The translations under genes were made by a program, and so were the position numbers. The notes under the pieces were generated by a model. It was not told where the DNA came from. It did no database searches and worked only from the letters and a program-made list of their open reading frames with translations. From NCBI RefSeq assembly GCF_002863585.1, contig NZ_PGUY01000037.1:1-64000 (forward strand): a stretch of DNA of 64,000 nt. Direction: 5' to 3'. Shown one piece after another: positions 1 to 8,051 of the stretch (positions are counted from its first letter, which is position 1; each line of letters begins with the position of its first letter). This stretch comes from Peribacillus deserti (GTDB taxonomy: Bacteria > Bacillota > Bacilli > Bacillales > DSM-1321).

Positions 1-158
1 TGGAACGTAAGGTGCGAGACTCCTGCGGGAGCAGCGGGACAGGTGAGACCCCACAGGCGAAGCCGAGGAGGCTCATCGCCCGCCCCGCGGAAAGCGAGCA
101 TCCTCACGTTCCAATCTACCTCATTGTTCAATAACAACAAAGTTTGCGAAAACAGCCT
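1..158 (+). repeat. Dispersed element, copy A (cut by window start)
   Basis: This is the inner part and right end of an interspersed element also found at 7774-7894, 8646-8876, 25622-25892 and 30831-31014. It shares GCGAGACTCCTGCGGGAG and CAGGCGAAGCCGAGGAGGCT with the other copies and ends in AACAGCCT. The left end lies outside the window. The sequence can fold strongly and carries no reading frame. Similar GC-rich repeats are common between genes in Bacillaceae; this last point is from general knowledge. Confidence 0.75.
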
Positions 159-232
159 ATAAAAAAACATACTCTCTTACTTATTCGATGAGAACCATGT
201 TTATGCCAATTTACAACGTATTTCTTACGTAT

Positions 233-661
233 TTAATCTTTGTTTCGGAAAGACAGCCAACCCTTTAAAAAGAAGCCAAACAAACTGCCTAAAACGTTTA
301 GTATCATATCATCCACATCAAAAGAACCTATTCTAAAAAGCAATTGAAGGACTTCGATCAAAAATGTGATCAGGAATGAAAAAAGAAATAAACGCACCCA
401 GTTATGAATTTTCCGCCATAGTAAGGGTGCTAAAAAGCCGAAAGGAATAAAGGCCAGGATATTTCCAACCAGATTATTTGTCAGAAGCCCTATATGTATG
501 GAGTCAATTGCGTTAAAATCACGGGAAATGGAACGGAAAGGAACAAGGTTGTAATCTAACGTTCCCTGGACACTCTGACGATAACCCGATAAAAACAAAA
601 GATAAAACAAAACAACGAAATACAGGATGGAAATGATAGATATGAAATTTTTTTTGAACAT
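233..661 (-). CDS. VanZ-like family membrane protein
   Basis: A 142-residue integral membrane protein with about four hydrophobic helices. It has the usual VanZ pattern: an N-terminal helix, a polar stretch with NLVPFRSI, then NLVGNILAFIPFGFLAPLL, and a C-terminal part with IEVLQLLFRIGSFDVDDMILN followed by a last helix. VanZ of vancomycin clusters gives low teicoplanin resistance, but most homologues are single chromosomal genes of unknown role. The start has AGGGG about seven bases upstream. It stands alone and reads towards repeat copy A. The family call is firm; the function is not known. Confidence 0.8.
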   Translation of the reverse strand: MFKKNFISIISILYFVVLFYLLFLSGYRQSVQGTLDYNLVPFRSISRDFNAIDSIHIGLLTNNLVGNILAFIPFGFLAPLLWRKIHNWVRLFLFSFLITFLIEVLQLLFRIGSFDVDDMILNVLGSLFGFFLKGWLSFRNKD

Positions 662-866
662 AAAAAAGCCCCTATAAAATGAGTTGAACTACAAAGCTGA
701 AGCAGCTACCGTCCTTTATACCCTGCCTCATAGCTATTTATTCTTTTTTCTACTCATTTGAAGGAGATTACGCATAAGCTGCAGAATGCTTCTACTAAAG
801 TAAAAGGTCCCGCAGCACCCAAAGACAGCTGCGCTCCTTAAATAAAGCGATGAGGAGAGATAACCA

Positions 867-1304
867 ATGGATATAGTCATGAAAGAGGAATTCTATGTAA
901 TTGGCAAGAAAGTAACCTGTCCCTGGCAGGAGCTGGGAGCACTGATGCCTGAAGCTTGGAAGACGGTCATGGAGAGAAAGGACGAAATTCCCAACCGTCT
1001 ATCTCCTTACATACTGGATATCTGCCTGCATGTGATCGATGGTGAATTCACACAGCTGGTAGGTGTAGAAGTGTCATCCTTAGAGCATATTCCCGATGGA
1101 TTAAATGGGGCCGTAATACCAAAACAAAAATATATTTACTCTAAACATACGGATTCCGTGATGGATATCGCAGGTCACTTTGGCCGAATGATTGAATGGG
1201 CAAAAGAAAATTGCCTTACCATTGATCCATTTGATTTTAAGATCCAGTATTCCCCCGAATATAATGAAGAGCGGGGATATGACTTATATTTTAAGCTTGC
1301 ATAG
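867..1304 (+). CDS. GyrI-like / effector-binding domain protein
   Basis: A 145-residue soluble protein resembling the stand-alone GyrI-like (AraC effector-binding) fold: an N-terminal strand (EEFYVIGKKVTCPWQE), a middle containing GVEVSSLEHIPDGLNGAVIPKQKYIYSKH, and a C-terminal YDLYFKL strand. Members of this fold bind small amphipathic molecules or gyrase, and many are stand-alone proteins of unknown ligand. No HTH domain is present, so it is not a regulator by itself. The start has GAGGAGA well placed. It ends just before a strong terminator at 1318-1352 and so is probably monocistronic. Confidence 0.7.
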   Translation: MDIVMKEEFYVIGKKVTCPWQELGALMPEAWKTVMERKDEIPNRLSPYILDICLHVIDGEFTQLVGVEVSSLEHIPDGLNGAVIPKQKYIYSKHTDSVMDIAGHFGRMIEWAKENCLTIDPFDFKIQYSPEYNEERGYDLYFKLA

Positions 1305-1317
1305 CTTGACTGAAAAG

Positions 1318-1352
1318 AACCATTTTCGATTAAGAGAAAATGGTTTTTTTTT
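1318..1352 (+). terminator. Rho-independent terminator
   Basis: AACCATTTTC pairs perfectly with GAAAATGGTT and is followed by nine T. It ends transcription of the GyrI-like gene. It also rules out the longer glutaminase start at 1340, which would lie inside this hairpin. Confidence 0.9.
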
Positions 1353-1399
1353 ATGGATGGAATGATTTGTGCCTGTGCGCGGACACTAAAGGATATGAA

Positions 1400-2356
1400 A
1401 TGACTCATTTTAAAAGGGTGATGAAATTGTTGTGCGAATCAGCATCTGAATTAGAACATCTTGTGGCTATGGCAAAACCATTTGCTAAGGAAGGAAAAGT
1501 AGCCGATTATATTCCTGCACTAAGTAAAGTTGACGGTGAATTATTATCGGTCTCTCTTTTTTATCCAGATGGATGCAGCTATACAGCTGGGGACGGCAAT
1601 TTAATTTTAACTCTGCAAAGTATCTCCAAGGTCATAACCTTAGCTCTTGCTCTTATGGACAGGGGGGAGGACTTTGTGTTTGAACGGGTAGGACAGGAAC
1701 CAACGGGAGATCCGTTCAACTCCATCGCTAAACTAGAGACGATCAATCCTTCAAAGCCTTTAAATCCTATGATCAATGCGGGTGCTTTAGCCATAACAAG
1801 CATGATCAGGGGGCAGGATGGTGCAGAACGGATTGATAGGATCCTGCATTTTATTCATGAATTAACCGGGAATCCCGGTCTCTCCTACAACAAGAAAGTG
1901 GCACTTTCGGAATATGATACTTCTCACTTAAACCGTGCCCTTTGCTATTTTATGAAGCAGAGCGGCATTATAAATGAAGATGTAGAGGAGCTTATGGAAC
2001 TATATTCCAAGCAATGTGCCATTGAAATGGATTGTTTGTCCCTGGCTAAAATGGGGTGTGTGTTTGCGAATGATGGAAAAGATCCTGCCAGCGGCCATCG
2101 GCTGATTCCTTCAGATATCGCGCGGATTTGCAAAACCTTCATGGTAACCTGCGGGATGTATAATGCATCTGGCGAGTTTGCCATCAAAGTGGGAATTCCA
2201 GCGAAAAGCGGTGTGTCAGGCGGAATTATGGGATCCATCCCGGGGAAATGCGGGATCGGCATCTTTGGCGCTGCTTTAGATGAAAAGGGCAATAGTATTG
2301 CGGGAATCAGGCTGCTGGAAATGATGTCACGAAAATACTCACTTAGCATGTTTTAG
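1400..2356 (+). CDS. glsA: Glutaminase (serine-dependent beta-lactamase fold)
   Basis: Hydrolyses L-glutamine to glutamate and ammonia in the cytosol. With the start at 1400 it is 318 residues, normal for the family. The catalytic SxxK motif is S74-I-S-K77 in QSISKVIT, and the conserved MINAGAL follows. An in-frame ATG at 1340 was rejected because it lies inside the upstream terminator; 1400 has AAAGGA six bases before it, and ATG 1421 has its purine-rich stretch too close. It reads alone. In B. subtilis glutaminases are paired with glutamine transporters; none is adjacent here. The family call is very secure, the exact start less so. Confidence 0.92.
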   Translation: MTHFKRVMKLLCESASELEHLVAMAKPFAKEGKVADYIPALSKVDGELLSVSLFYPDGCSYTAGDGNLILTLQSISKVITLALALMDRGEDFVFERVGQEPTGDPFNSIAKLETINPSKPLNPMINAGALAITSMIRGQDGAERIDRILHFIHELTGNPGLSYNKKVALSEYDTSHLNRALCYFMKQSGIINEDVEELMELYSKQCAIEMDCLSLAKMGCVFANDGKDPASGHRLIPSDIARICKTFMVTCGMYNASGEFAIKVGIPAKSGVSGGIMGSIPGKCGIGIFGAALDEKGNSIAGIRLLEMMSRKYSLSMF

Positions 2357-2436
2357 AAGCTCAGCCATTCTTTCCAGTGTAATTTGCTCCGTCCTTGAGG
2401 GTAAATACGTTTTATCTAGAGCTGGGAGGCATTGGC

Positions 2437-2541
2437 ATGACAATCATAAATAATGTCAGACTGTACCGGCCATTTACAGACATGGATCAGGGCATACTAG
2501 GGGGACAGTCCCCTCCGTTTAATGTAGACTGCCTATCGTAA
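2437..2541 (+). pseudogene. Possible truncated gene start interrupted by repeats
   Basis: An ATG with a good GGGAGG seven bases upstream opens a 34-codon frame (MTIINNVRLYRPFTDMDQGI...). The frame runs into a GGGGACAGTCCCC palindrome (2500-2513) and stops in a second repeat. The good ribosome site and ordinary-looking N-terminus suggest the remains of a real gene whose body was lost. I cannot identify the parent family. Confidence 0.3.
2500..2513. repeat. GGGGACAGTCCCC palindrome, copy 1
   Basis: Short perfect palindrome core GGGGACAGTCCCC. It is one of six related copies in this window, all outside intact genes. This copy lacks the flanking GGGAAAT/ATTTCCC arms. Confidence 0.8.
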
Positions 2542-2720
2542 GATCTAGCTCCAAGCTGAGACCCTCGAGTCATAAGCCAATCAGTCCATGCTCTTCTCAC
2601 GGCCTGCTCGTCTTTTGCTTGGCTAACGCATAAGTGCGACTAAGCTTCTGGCTTCCTACCGTTCGCCAATCAGCAAGTCTTCTTTATCGGGTCTCTGCCT
2701 TCCAATTAATATGATCTCTG
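2542..2720. repeat. Second dispersed repeat family (GAGACCCTCGAGTCATAAG type)
   Basis: GAGACCCTCGAGTCATAAG with its flanks (2542-2586) recurs in inverse orientation inside repeat copy D at 25752-25796. It starts with GATCTAGCTCCA. The rest of this stretch is non-coding. The outer limits are uncertain because only part of the unit recurs in the window. Confidence 0.55.
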
Positions 2721-2788
2721 AATTTGTCTAAGTTACATTGTTTTTATAATCCATTATCTGTGGAAGGCACCGCTTTCCGCTTTTCTTT

Positions 2789-3457
2789 TTATATACTGTT
2801 TAATGGCGCTAGCAGTTCTGCGCTATTGTTTTTTGGTGAGTTTACCAGCTGTGAGACTGGATATTTGTCCATTTTTTCCGCGGGATAAGGGACTAGCAGT
2901 GATTTCAGGTACTCGGTGTCCTGAAGGCCCGGATTCAGCCAATCGGTATACACATCAGCCGGAAGAATGACCGGCATCCGGTCGTGCACATCTTCCGTGA
3001 CGCTATTGGAATCGGTAGTGATGATGGTACATGAGTACAGCGGGCTCCCGTCCTGGGTCCAGGTATCCCAAAGCCCTGCAAAGGCAAATGTCTCTTTGTC
3101 ATTCATAATGAACCGGAAAGGCTGTTTTCCGCCCTCTGTTTTCTTCCATTCATAAAATCCGTCAGCCAGAATCAAACAGCGCTTACGGCGGAAGGGCATC
3201 TTAAAGCTTGCTTTCGCGTCAATTCCTTCAGCGCGTGCATTAATCATCTTATAGCCGATTTTTATATCCTTGGCCCAATAAGGTACGAGGCCCCATTTCA
3301 TTAGCTGCCCGGTACGCTTAGATCCATCAGATGTCAACGTAAGGATCTGCTGGCTGGGTGCTATATTATAATGAGGAATTAATTCCTCACTACATTCAAA
3401 CTCGAATTTCGTCTGCAGCTGCTGCAAGCCCTCCGTTAATGTAAATCGTCCACACAT
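2789..3457 (-). CDS. SRAP-domain abasic-site processing protein (YedK/HMCES family)
   Basis: A 222-residue SRAP protein. The family covalently captures abasic sites in single-stranded DNA through a thiazolidine link to the N-terminal cysteine. All key residues are visible: Cys2 right after the initiator Met (MCGRFTL), N73 in MINARAE, E103 in GFYEWKK and H158 in VHDRMPV. Length is normal. GAGGTG lies upstream of the ATG. It is a lone gene reading away from the DoxX cluster. Chromosomal copies are ordinary in Bacillus, although phages also carry them. The call is secure. Confidence 0.95.
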   Translation of the reverse strand: MCGRFTLTEGLQQLQTKFEFECSEELIPHYNIAPSQQILTLTSDGSKRTGQLMKWGLVPYWAKDIKIGYKMINARAEGIDAKASFKMPFRRKRCLILADGFYEWKKTEGGKQPFRFIMNDKETFAFAGLWDTWTQDGSPLYSCTIITTDSNSVTEDVHDRMPVILPADVYTDWLNPGLQDTEYLKSLLVPYPAEKMDKYPVSQLVNSPKNNSAELLAPLNSI

Positions 3458-3534
3458 TTTTATTCACCTCAGGTTTCATCATACCCTTTAAAAATGAAAG
3501 GAATCTACTTTTGAAGCGGCACAAATTTTTTTTA

Positions 3535-3563
3535 TTGACATATACTATGAAATATAATATCTT
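3535..3563 (+). promoter_or_regulatory. Candidate sigma-A promoter of the DoxX/dioxygenase cluster
   Basis: A consensus TTGACA at 3535-3540 is followed 17 bases later by TATCTT (3558-3563), which lies inside the palindromic operator. A better TATAAT at 3553-3558 is only 12 bases away, too close. Overlap of the -10 with the operator suits simple repression. Confidence 0.5.
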
Positions 3564-3576
3564 TAATTCAAGATAT
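3557..3576 (+). promoter_or_regulatory. MhqR-like operator
   Basis: ATATCTTTAATTCAAGATAT is a palindrome with nine of ten positions matching. It closely resembles the MhqR box of B. subtilis (ATCTcgAAtTCgAGAT core, from memory), which controls quinone-responsive dioxygenase, DoxX and esterase genes. A weaker relative lies near 3620-3638. The genes downstream are of exactly that set. Confidence 0.6.
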
Positions 3577-3678
3577 TTAAATTAAAGGTAAATGGTCAAG
3601 TACTTCTTTTTTTATCCTAATATCTCAAATTAAAGACTTTTAATTTAAATATAAATAAAACTTTTGGAGGAATATATT

Positions 3679-4065
3679 ATGTTAGACGCAGGTTTATTAA
3701 TTATCAGGTTAGTCATAGGATTAGCATTGATGGCTCATGGAGCTCAGAAATTATTTGGCTGGTTTGGCGGCTATGGATTAAAGGGAACAGGTCAATGGAT
3801 GGAATCATTGGGCCTTAAGCCGGGCTATGGCATGGCTCTCTTAGCGGGATTGGGGGAATTTGGCGGAGGATTCCTATTCGCTTCTGGTATATTCACTTGG
3901 GCAGGTTCCATTCTAATCATTGCAACCATGCTTGTAGCCATTATTAAAGTTCACGCGGCTAATGGATTCTGGGTAACTCAGAATGGATATGAATTCAATC
4001 TGATTTTAATAGCTTTAGTATTAGGGATCGCTTTAACAGGTCCTGGAGCCTATACGCTTTTATAA
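3679..4065 (+). CDS. DoxX family membrane protein (MhqP/CatD type)
   Basis: A 128-residue protein with four membrane segments. It starts LIIRLVIGLALMAHGAQKLFGWFGGYG, the usual DoxX signature. DoxX proteins accompany redox enzymes; in B. subtilis MhqP and CatD are linked with dioxygenases in quinone and thiol stress. The ATG at 3679 has GGAGG nine bases upstream and is preferred to the in-frame TTG at 3664. It is the first gene after the MhqR-like operator and is followed by two dioxygenases, supporting a role in electrophile detoxification. Confidence 0.9.
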   Translation: MLDAGLLIIRLVIGLALMAHGAQKLFGWFGGYGLKGTGQWMESLGLKPGYGMALLAGLGEFGGGFLFASGIFTWAGSILIIATMLVAIIKVHAANGFWVTQNGYEFNLILIALVLGIALTGPGAYTLL

Positions 4066-4149
4066 AATTTACTTTATAAAAAAATTGCACCCTTTTATAC
4101 ATTCGAATATACAATCTGCAAAAACTACTGAAAAATCGGAGGTATCATC

Positions 4150-5124
4150 ATGGAACTGAAAGGCATACACCATGTTTCCGCACTAACGGCTAAGGCTTCA
4201 AACAATTATCAATTTTATACAAAGGTCATGGGTATGCGACTGATTAAAAAGACAGTCAACCAGGATGATACCTCTGTATATCATTTGTTTTACGGCGATG
4301 AGAAGGGAAACCCAGGAACGGAATTAACATTTTTTGAAATCCCAATGGCAGCCCGGACCCATGAGGGGGGCAGCAGTATCTCAGCCACATCCCTTAGAGT
4401 AAAAGACCACGCAGCCCTGGAATACTGGAAAAAGCGTTTTGAAGAGCACCAGGTGCCGCATGAAGAGATTGCCAACAGAGGCGGCCGGCTCACGCTCGCC
4501 TTCCGTGATCCAGAAGGACAACGGCTGATACTTGTATCTGACGAAGAAAATCAGGGTGTCGAAGCGGGAAGACCGTGGGAAAAAAGCCCTGTCCCTGCTG
4601 AGTATGCTGTGCTTGGACTTGGTCCTGTAAAACTGACTGTCAACGATCCGGAAGCAACTATAGGTATCCTTACGGATGTACTGGGATTCCGGTACAAAGG
4701 ATTATATCCAAACCTAGAACCGGGCCAGCCAGAGATTTTGGTATATGAGACAGGAGAAGGCGGTACGGGTGCAGAAGTTCATATAGAAGAAAGACCAGAT
4801 CTTCCCAGGGAACGTTTGGGAAGAGGGGGAGTCCACCATGTGGCCTTCCGTGTGGCTAATGAGGAAGAAATGAAGAAGTGGATAGAAAAAGTGAATGAAT
4901 CCGGAATTTTAAATTCGGGCTACGTAGACCGTTTCTACTTCAGGTCTTTATATTTCAGGGAGCCGAATGGAATACTATTTGAGTTAGCGACAGATGGGCC
5001 GGGCTTTGATACCGATGAGAATATAGAACATCTAGGGGAATCTCTTGCGTTACCTCCGTTTTTAGAGGGTAAACGAAAAGAAATCGAAGCACGCTTGAAA
5101 CCATTAGATACAAAGATTAAGTAA
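4150..5124 (+). CDS. Ring-cleaving dioxygenase, VOC/glyoxalase fold (MhqO-like)
   Basis: A 324-residue protein with two vicinal-oxygen-chelate modules. Likely metal ligands are His7/His8 in GIHHVSA, the HH of GGVHHVAFRV in the second half, and Glu in GILFELATDGPGF. MhqO, MhqE and MhqA of B. subtilis are such enzymes, induced by hydroquinones and thought to open quinone or catechol rings. The substrate here is unproven. A second homologue follows 19 bases later. The two share layout (both carry LIKKTVN or LVKKTVN near the N-terminus) but differ enough to be old paralogues. Confidence 0.9.
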   Translation: MELKGIHHVSALTAKASNNYQFYTKVMGMRLIKKTVNQDDTSVYHLFYGDEKGNPGTELTFFEIPMAARTHEGGSSISATSLRVKDHAALEYWKKRFEEHQVPHEEIANRGGRLTLAFRDPEGQRLILVSDEENQGVEAGRPWEKSPVPAEYAVLGLGPVKLTVNDPEATIGILTDVLGFRYKGLYPNLEPGQPEILVYETGEGGTGAEVHIEERPDLPRERLGRGGVHHVAFRVANEEEMKKWIEKVNESGILNSGYVDRFYFRSLYFREPNGILFELATDGPGFDTDENIEHLGESLALPPFLEGKRKEIEARLKPLDTKIK

Positions 5125-5143
5125 AGAAAGGAGTGTGCGTATT

Positions 5144-6091
5144 ATGGAAAAAAGAACGGCAGGCATACACCACATCACAGCCATAGTAGGTAATCCACAG
5201 GAAAATGTGGACTTTTATGCCGGAGTGTTAGGGCTCCGATTAGTAAAAAAGACAGTGAATTTCGATGATCCAGGAACTTATCACTTGTATTTTGGCAATG
5301 AAGCCGGAAGTCCGGGAACTATTATGACATTCTTTCCGTGGCCAAATGCATACAGTGGAAAAAGGGGCTCCGGCCAGGTTGGAGTCACATCATTTGTTGT
5401 TCCGGAGGGGGCTCTCCCATTCTGGGAAGAAAGGCTGTATTCCTTTCAAATAGCCTTTGAAAAAATCACCCGCTTTGGAGAAGAATCCTTGCAGCTTATG
5501 GATCCACACGGATTGCATATTGAGCTGGTTGCAAGAAGTGAAGGCCCAGCCAGCAAATGGTCGTTTGGAAAAGTGACGGAGGAAGTGGCAATCAAGGGTT
5601 TTGGGGGAGTCATTCTTCTTTCCGTTGATCCCGAACGTACGATGGAACTGCTGGTGAATGGAATGGGGCTCGAAAAGTCAGACACTGAGGGAGACTTTAC
5701 AAGATTCAGATCAACAGCTGATCTTGGAAACGTCATTGATGTTAAGCTGTCTCCGCTGCCGGAAGGATCTATGGGAGTAGGGATCGTCCATCATATTGCC
5801 TGGAGGGCAAAAGATTATGAAGACCACGAAAGCTGGAGGCAGTATATTGGCTCCAAAGGCTATGGTGTCACACAAATTTTGGACAGACAGTATTTTAATG
5901 CTATTTATTTTAGAGAAAAAGGCGGGATTCTTTTTGAGATTGCTACCGACCCGCCAGGATTTACTAAAGATGAATCCGCTGAAACAATGGGGAAAAATCT
6001 TCTGCTTCCTCCTTGGCTTGAGGAAAGACGCGCACTTATAGAAGCAAATTTACTGCCGGCAGAGGCAAGAGTTCTGGAGGAGGATCAATGA
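5144..6091 (+). CDS. Ring-cleaving dioxygenase, second copy (MhqA/MhqE-like)
   Basis: A 315-residue, two-module VOC protein. Metal-site segments are GIHHITAIVG near the N-terminus, VHHIAWRAKD in the second half and GILFEIATDPPGF. The ATG at 5144 has AAAGGAG ten bases upstream; the in-frame GTG at 5135 is too close to it. It overlaps the downstream esterase by four bases (ATGA), so translation is probably coupled. Pairing of a dioxygenase with an esterase matches B. subtilis mhqED. Confidence 0.9.
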   Translation: MEKRTAGIHHITAIVGNPQENVDFYAGVLGLRLVKKTVNFDDPGTYHLYFGNEAGSPGTIMTFFPWPNAYSGKRGSGQVGVTSFVVPEGALPFWEERLYSFQIAFEKITRFGEESLQLMDPHGLHIELVARSEGPASKWSFGKVTEEVAIKGFGGVILLSVDPERTMELLVNGMGLEKSDTEGDFTRFRSTADLGNVIDVKLSPLPEGSMGVGIVHHIAWRAKDYEDHESWRQYIGSKGYGVTQILDRQYFNAIYFREKGGILFEIATDPPGFTKDESAETMGKNLLLPPWLEERRALIEANLLPAEARVLEEDQ

Positions 6092-6702
6092 TGAAACATA
6101 TTTTTAATAAGGGGACAAACCCTGAGGCTCCTACACTGCTGCTGCTGCATGGAACTGGGGGAACGGAGCACGACCTGCTTGGTCTTGCAGAATTAATCAG
6201 TCCTGAGTCGAACGTATTAAGTGTGAGAGGGAATGTTTTGGAAAACGGCATGCCCAGGTTCTTCCGCAGGCTCGCTGAAGGAGTATTTGATGAACAAGAC
6301 CTTATTCTCCGTACGGCAGAGCTAAATGATTTTATAGATGAGGCTGCGGCTGAACATGGATTTGACCGGGATAATGTGGTAGCGGTAGGTTATTCCAACG
6401 GTGCAAATATAGCAGGCAGCTTGTTATTCCATTATGAACATTCACTTAAAGGGGCGATCCTTCACCACCCAATGGTGCCAAGGAGGGGAATTGACGTGCC
6501 GGCAATGAATGGCCTGCCTGTCTTTATCGGCGCGGGTAAGAACGACCCAATCTGTCCGGCAGCCGAAACAGAAGAACTAAGCACCATCCTCGAGGGGGCC
6601 GGAGCAGACGTGGAAATACACTGGGAAAACTACGGCCATCAGCTAACGCGGTCAGAAGTAGACAAAGCAGGGGACTGGTTTAAGCGCAGGTTTGGGAAAT
6701 AA
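6088..6702 (+). CDS. mhqD: Alpha/beta hydrolase, carboxylesterase (MhqD-like)
   Basis: A 204-residue phospholipase/carboxylesterase-type hydrolase. The oxyanion strand LLLLHGTGGTEHDLLGLAEL, the nucleophile elbow GYSNGANIAG (Ser in GxSxG), the acid in IGAGKNDPICP and His in WENYGHQLT are all present. In B. subtilis MhqD is encoded beside the dioxygenase MhqE and shares MhqR control; its substrate is not established. The start codon overlaps the preceding stop. A palindromic repeat (6705-6733) separates it from the flavin reductase gene. Confidence 0.88.
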   Translation: MMKHIFNKGTNPEAPTLLLLHGTGGTEHDLLGLAELISPESNVLSVRGNVLENGMPRFFRRLAEGVFDEQDLILRTAELNDFIDEAAAEHGFDRDNVVAVGYSNGANIAGSLLFHYEHSLKGAILHHPMVPRRGIDVPAMNGLPVFIGAGKNDPICPAAETEELSTILEGAGADVEIHWENYGHQLTRSEVDKAGDWFKRRFGK

Positions 6703-6704
6703 TC

Positions 6705-6733
6705 GGGAAATGGGGGACTGTCCCCCATTTCCC
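6705..6733. repeat. GGGGACAGTCCCC palindrome, copy 2 (full length)
   Basis: A perfect 29-bp palindrome: a 14-base arm GGGAAATGGGGGAC, a central T, then its complement. It lies between the esterase stop and the ribosome site of the flavin reductase gene. It would form a very stable hairpin in the transcript and could uncouple expression of the two genes. Confidence 0.9.
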
Positions 6734-6749
6734 AAAGGAAGGTGATGGC

Positions 6750-7367
6750 ATGTTTTCGTTGGATCCCTTAGAGTTGAGTGAGCGGGAGAATTATAAGTTT
6801 TTGATTGGGAGTGTTATTCCCCGTCCGGTTGCATTGGTGTCGACAATATCGGATGAGGGTGTAGTGAATGCGGCGCCTTTCAGCTATTTTAATATTGTGA
6901 GCTCAAATCCACCGATGATTTCAGTATCCATACAGCGGCGGAATGGGAAGCCGAAGGATACGGCCAGAAATGCACACGCAATAGGAGAAATGGTTGTCCA
7001 TATTACAGATGAAACCATCGTAGAAGCCGCCAATGGAACGGCCATTGAGCTAGAGCATAATCAGAGTGAGCTGGAACGTGTTTCACTTACGCTTGTCCCG
7101 AGCACCAAACTGAAAGTCCCTGGAATAAAGGAAGCGAAAGTCCGTTTAGAATGCATCGTTGACAGAATCATCCCCCTCGGAGGAACAGACAATGAACCCG
7201 GCTGTGACCTCATTATTGGGAAGGTCGTTCAATATCATATAAGGGAAGATTTATATGACAAAGGAAGAATAGATCCAATAGGGCTTCAGCCTGTCAGCAG
7301 ACTCGCAGGCAACAGCTATTCGAAGCTGGGGGACATTTTTGATTTAGAACGTCCTAAAAAGCAGTAA
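6750..7367 (+). CDS. Flavin reductase-like FMN-binding protein (DIM6/NTAB family)
   Basis: A 205-residue split-barrel flavin protein related to B. subtilis YwrF. SVIPRPVALVSTISDEG and NAAPFSYFNIVSSNPP are the conserved FMN-binding segments. Such proteins reduce flavin with NAD(P)H or act as small oxidoreductases. GAAGGTG lies before the ATG. Its place after the dioxygenase/esterase genes suggests a part in quinone metabolism, but the hairpin between them makes co-transcription uncertain. It ends in a bidirectional terminator. Confidence 0.85.
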   Translation: MFSLDPLELSERENYKFLIGSVIPRPVALVSTISDEGVVNAAPFSYFNIVSSNPPMISVSIQRRNGKPKDTARNAHAIGEMVVHITDETIVEAANGTAIELEHNQSELERVSLTLVPSTKLKVPGIKEAKVRLECIVDRIIPLGGTDNEPGCDLIIGKVVQYHIREDLYDKGRIDPIGLQPVSRLAGNSYSKLGDIFDLERPKKQ

Positions 7368-7404
7368 GGCTGCCATCAAACAGATAGCCTTACTGCTTTT
7401 TTTG
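7356..7404. terminator. Bidirectional terminator
   Basis: AAAAAGCAGTAAGGCT pairs perfectly with AGCCTTACTGCTTTTT, with A and T runs on both sides. It serves the flavin reductase gene (+) and the convergent membrane protein gene (-), and it overlaps both coding ends. Confidence 0.9.
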
Positions 7405-7692
7405 CCAATTCGTTACGATAGAAACGACGGTCATGAACATCGCAGCAAATAAAAGGAAAATGGAGAGAATCCATGTAAAGACAAAGACACGGCCGATGGC
7501 AAAGCTGCCGGGGCTTGGTATGGGAGAGGCAATGACAACGTACAAAAGTGGAATAGAACATAATATATAGATTATACCTAGGCTTCGTTTGATCCGGGTT
7601 GTTCTTTTGCCAATGGAAACATAAATAAAAACAAATGAAACGAACAACAAAATCAAAGTTAGTGATGTATGAAAGAAGGAACCGAGCAACAT
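7390..7692 (-). CDS. Small membrane protein of unknown function
   Basis: A 100-residue hydrophobic protein with three predicted membrane segments: residues about 5-27 (HTSLTLILLFVSFVFIYVSI), 38-58 (LGIIYILCSIPLLYVVIA) and 68-92 (IGRVFVFTWILSIFLLFAAM). A basic loop (GKRTTRIKR) lies between the first two. I do not recognise a family. It converges on the flavin reductase gene and shares its terminator. A GGGGAT stretch lies upstream of the ATG. Confidence 0.6.
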   Translation of the reverse strand: MLLGSFFHTSLTLILLFVSFVFIYVSIGKRTTRIKRSLGIIYILCSIPLLYVVIASPIPSPGSFAIGRVFVFTWILSIFLLFAAMFMTVVSIVTNWQKKQ

Positions 7693-7773
7693 ATGAAAAT
7701 CCCCTTAATACGTTCTTGCCTTTATCATATGAAGAGGCACGGGTGCTGAGAATAGGGAATGCAGGTTTTATTT

Positions 7774-7894
7774 AGGCTGTTTTCGCGAACTTTGCTGCTA
7801 TTGAACAACAGGGTGATTGGAGCGCAAGGCACTGAACAATAGGGTGGCGTAACAAACCTTATTAAAAAACAACAATCTTTTTAGAAAAGAGCCT
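7774..7894 (-). repeat. Dispersed element, copy B (core deleted)
   Basis: Both ends of the element are present (AGGCTGTTTTCGCGAACTTT at left, TTTTTAGAAAAGAGCCT at right), but almost all of the GC-rich centre is missing. It is an internally deleted copy of 121 bp in the same orientation as copy D. Confidence 0.75.
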
Positions 7895-8051
7895 TTATTT
7901 AATAGGGATCAGCACGTTTTAACCTGCATTTGTGAAGCCGGCTGCGCCTAAAGACAGTCACGCCTTAAAATATTGGCAAAAGTAAAAAATAAGTGTCACA
8001 TTTTTCCTTAATTTTGTTAAAATAACAAAAAAGACAAGAAAGGGAGCGACA

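Noticed and set aside
1340-1399. N-terminal extension of the glutaminase
   Set aside because: The upstream start lies inside the terminator of the preceding gene; the ATG at 1400 has a good ribosome site.
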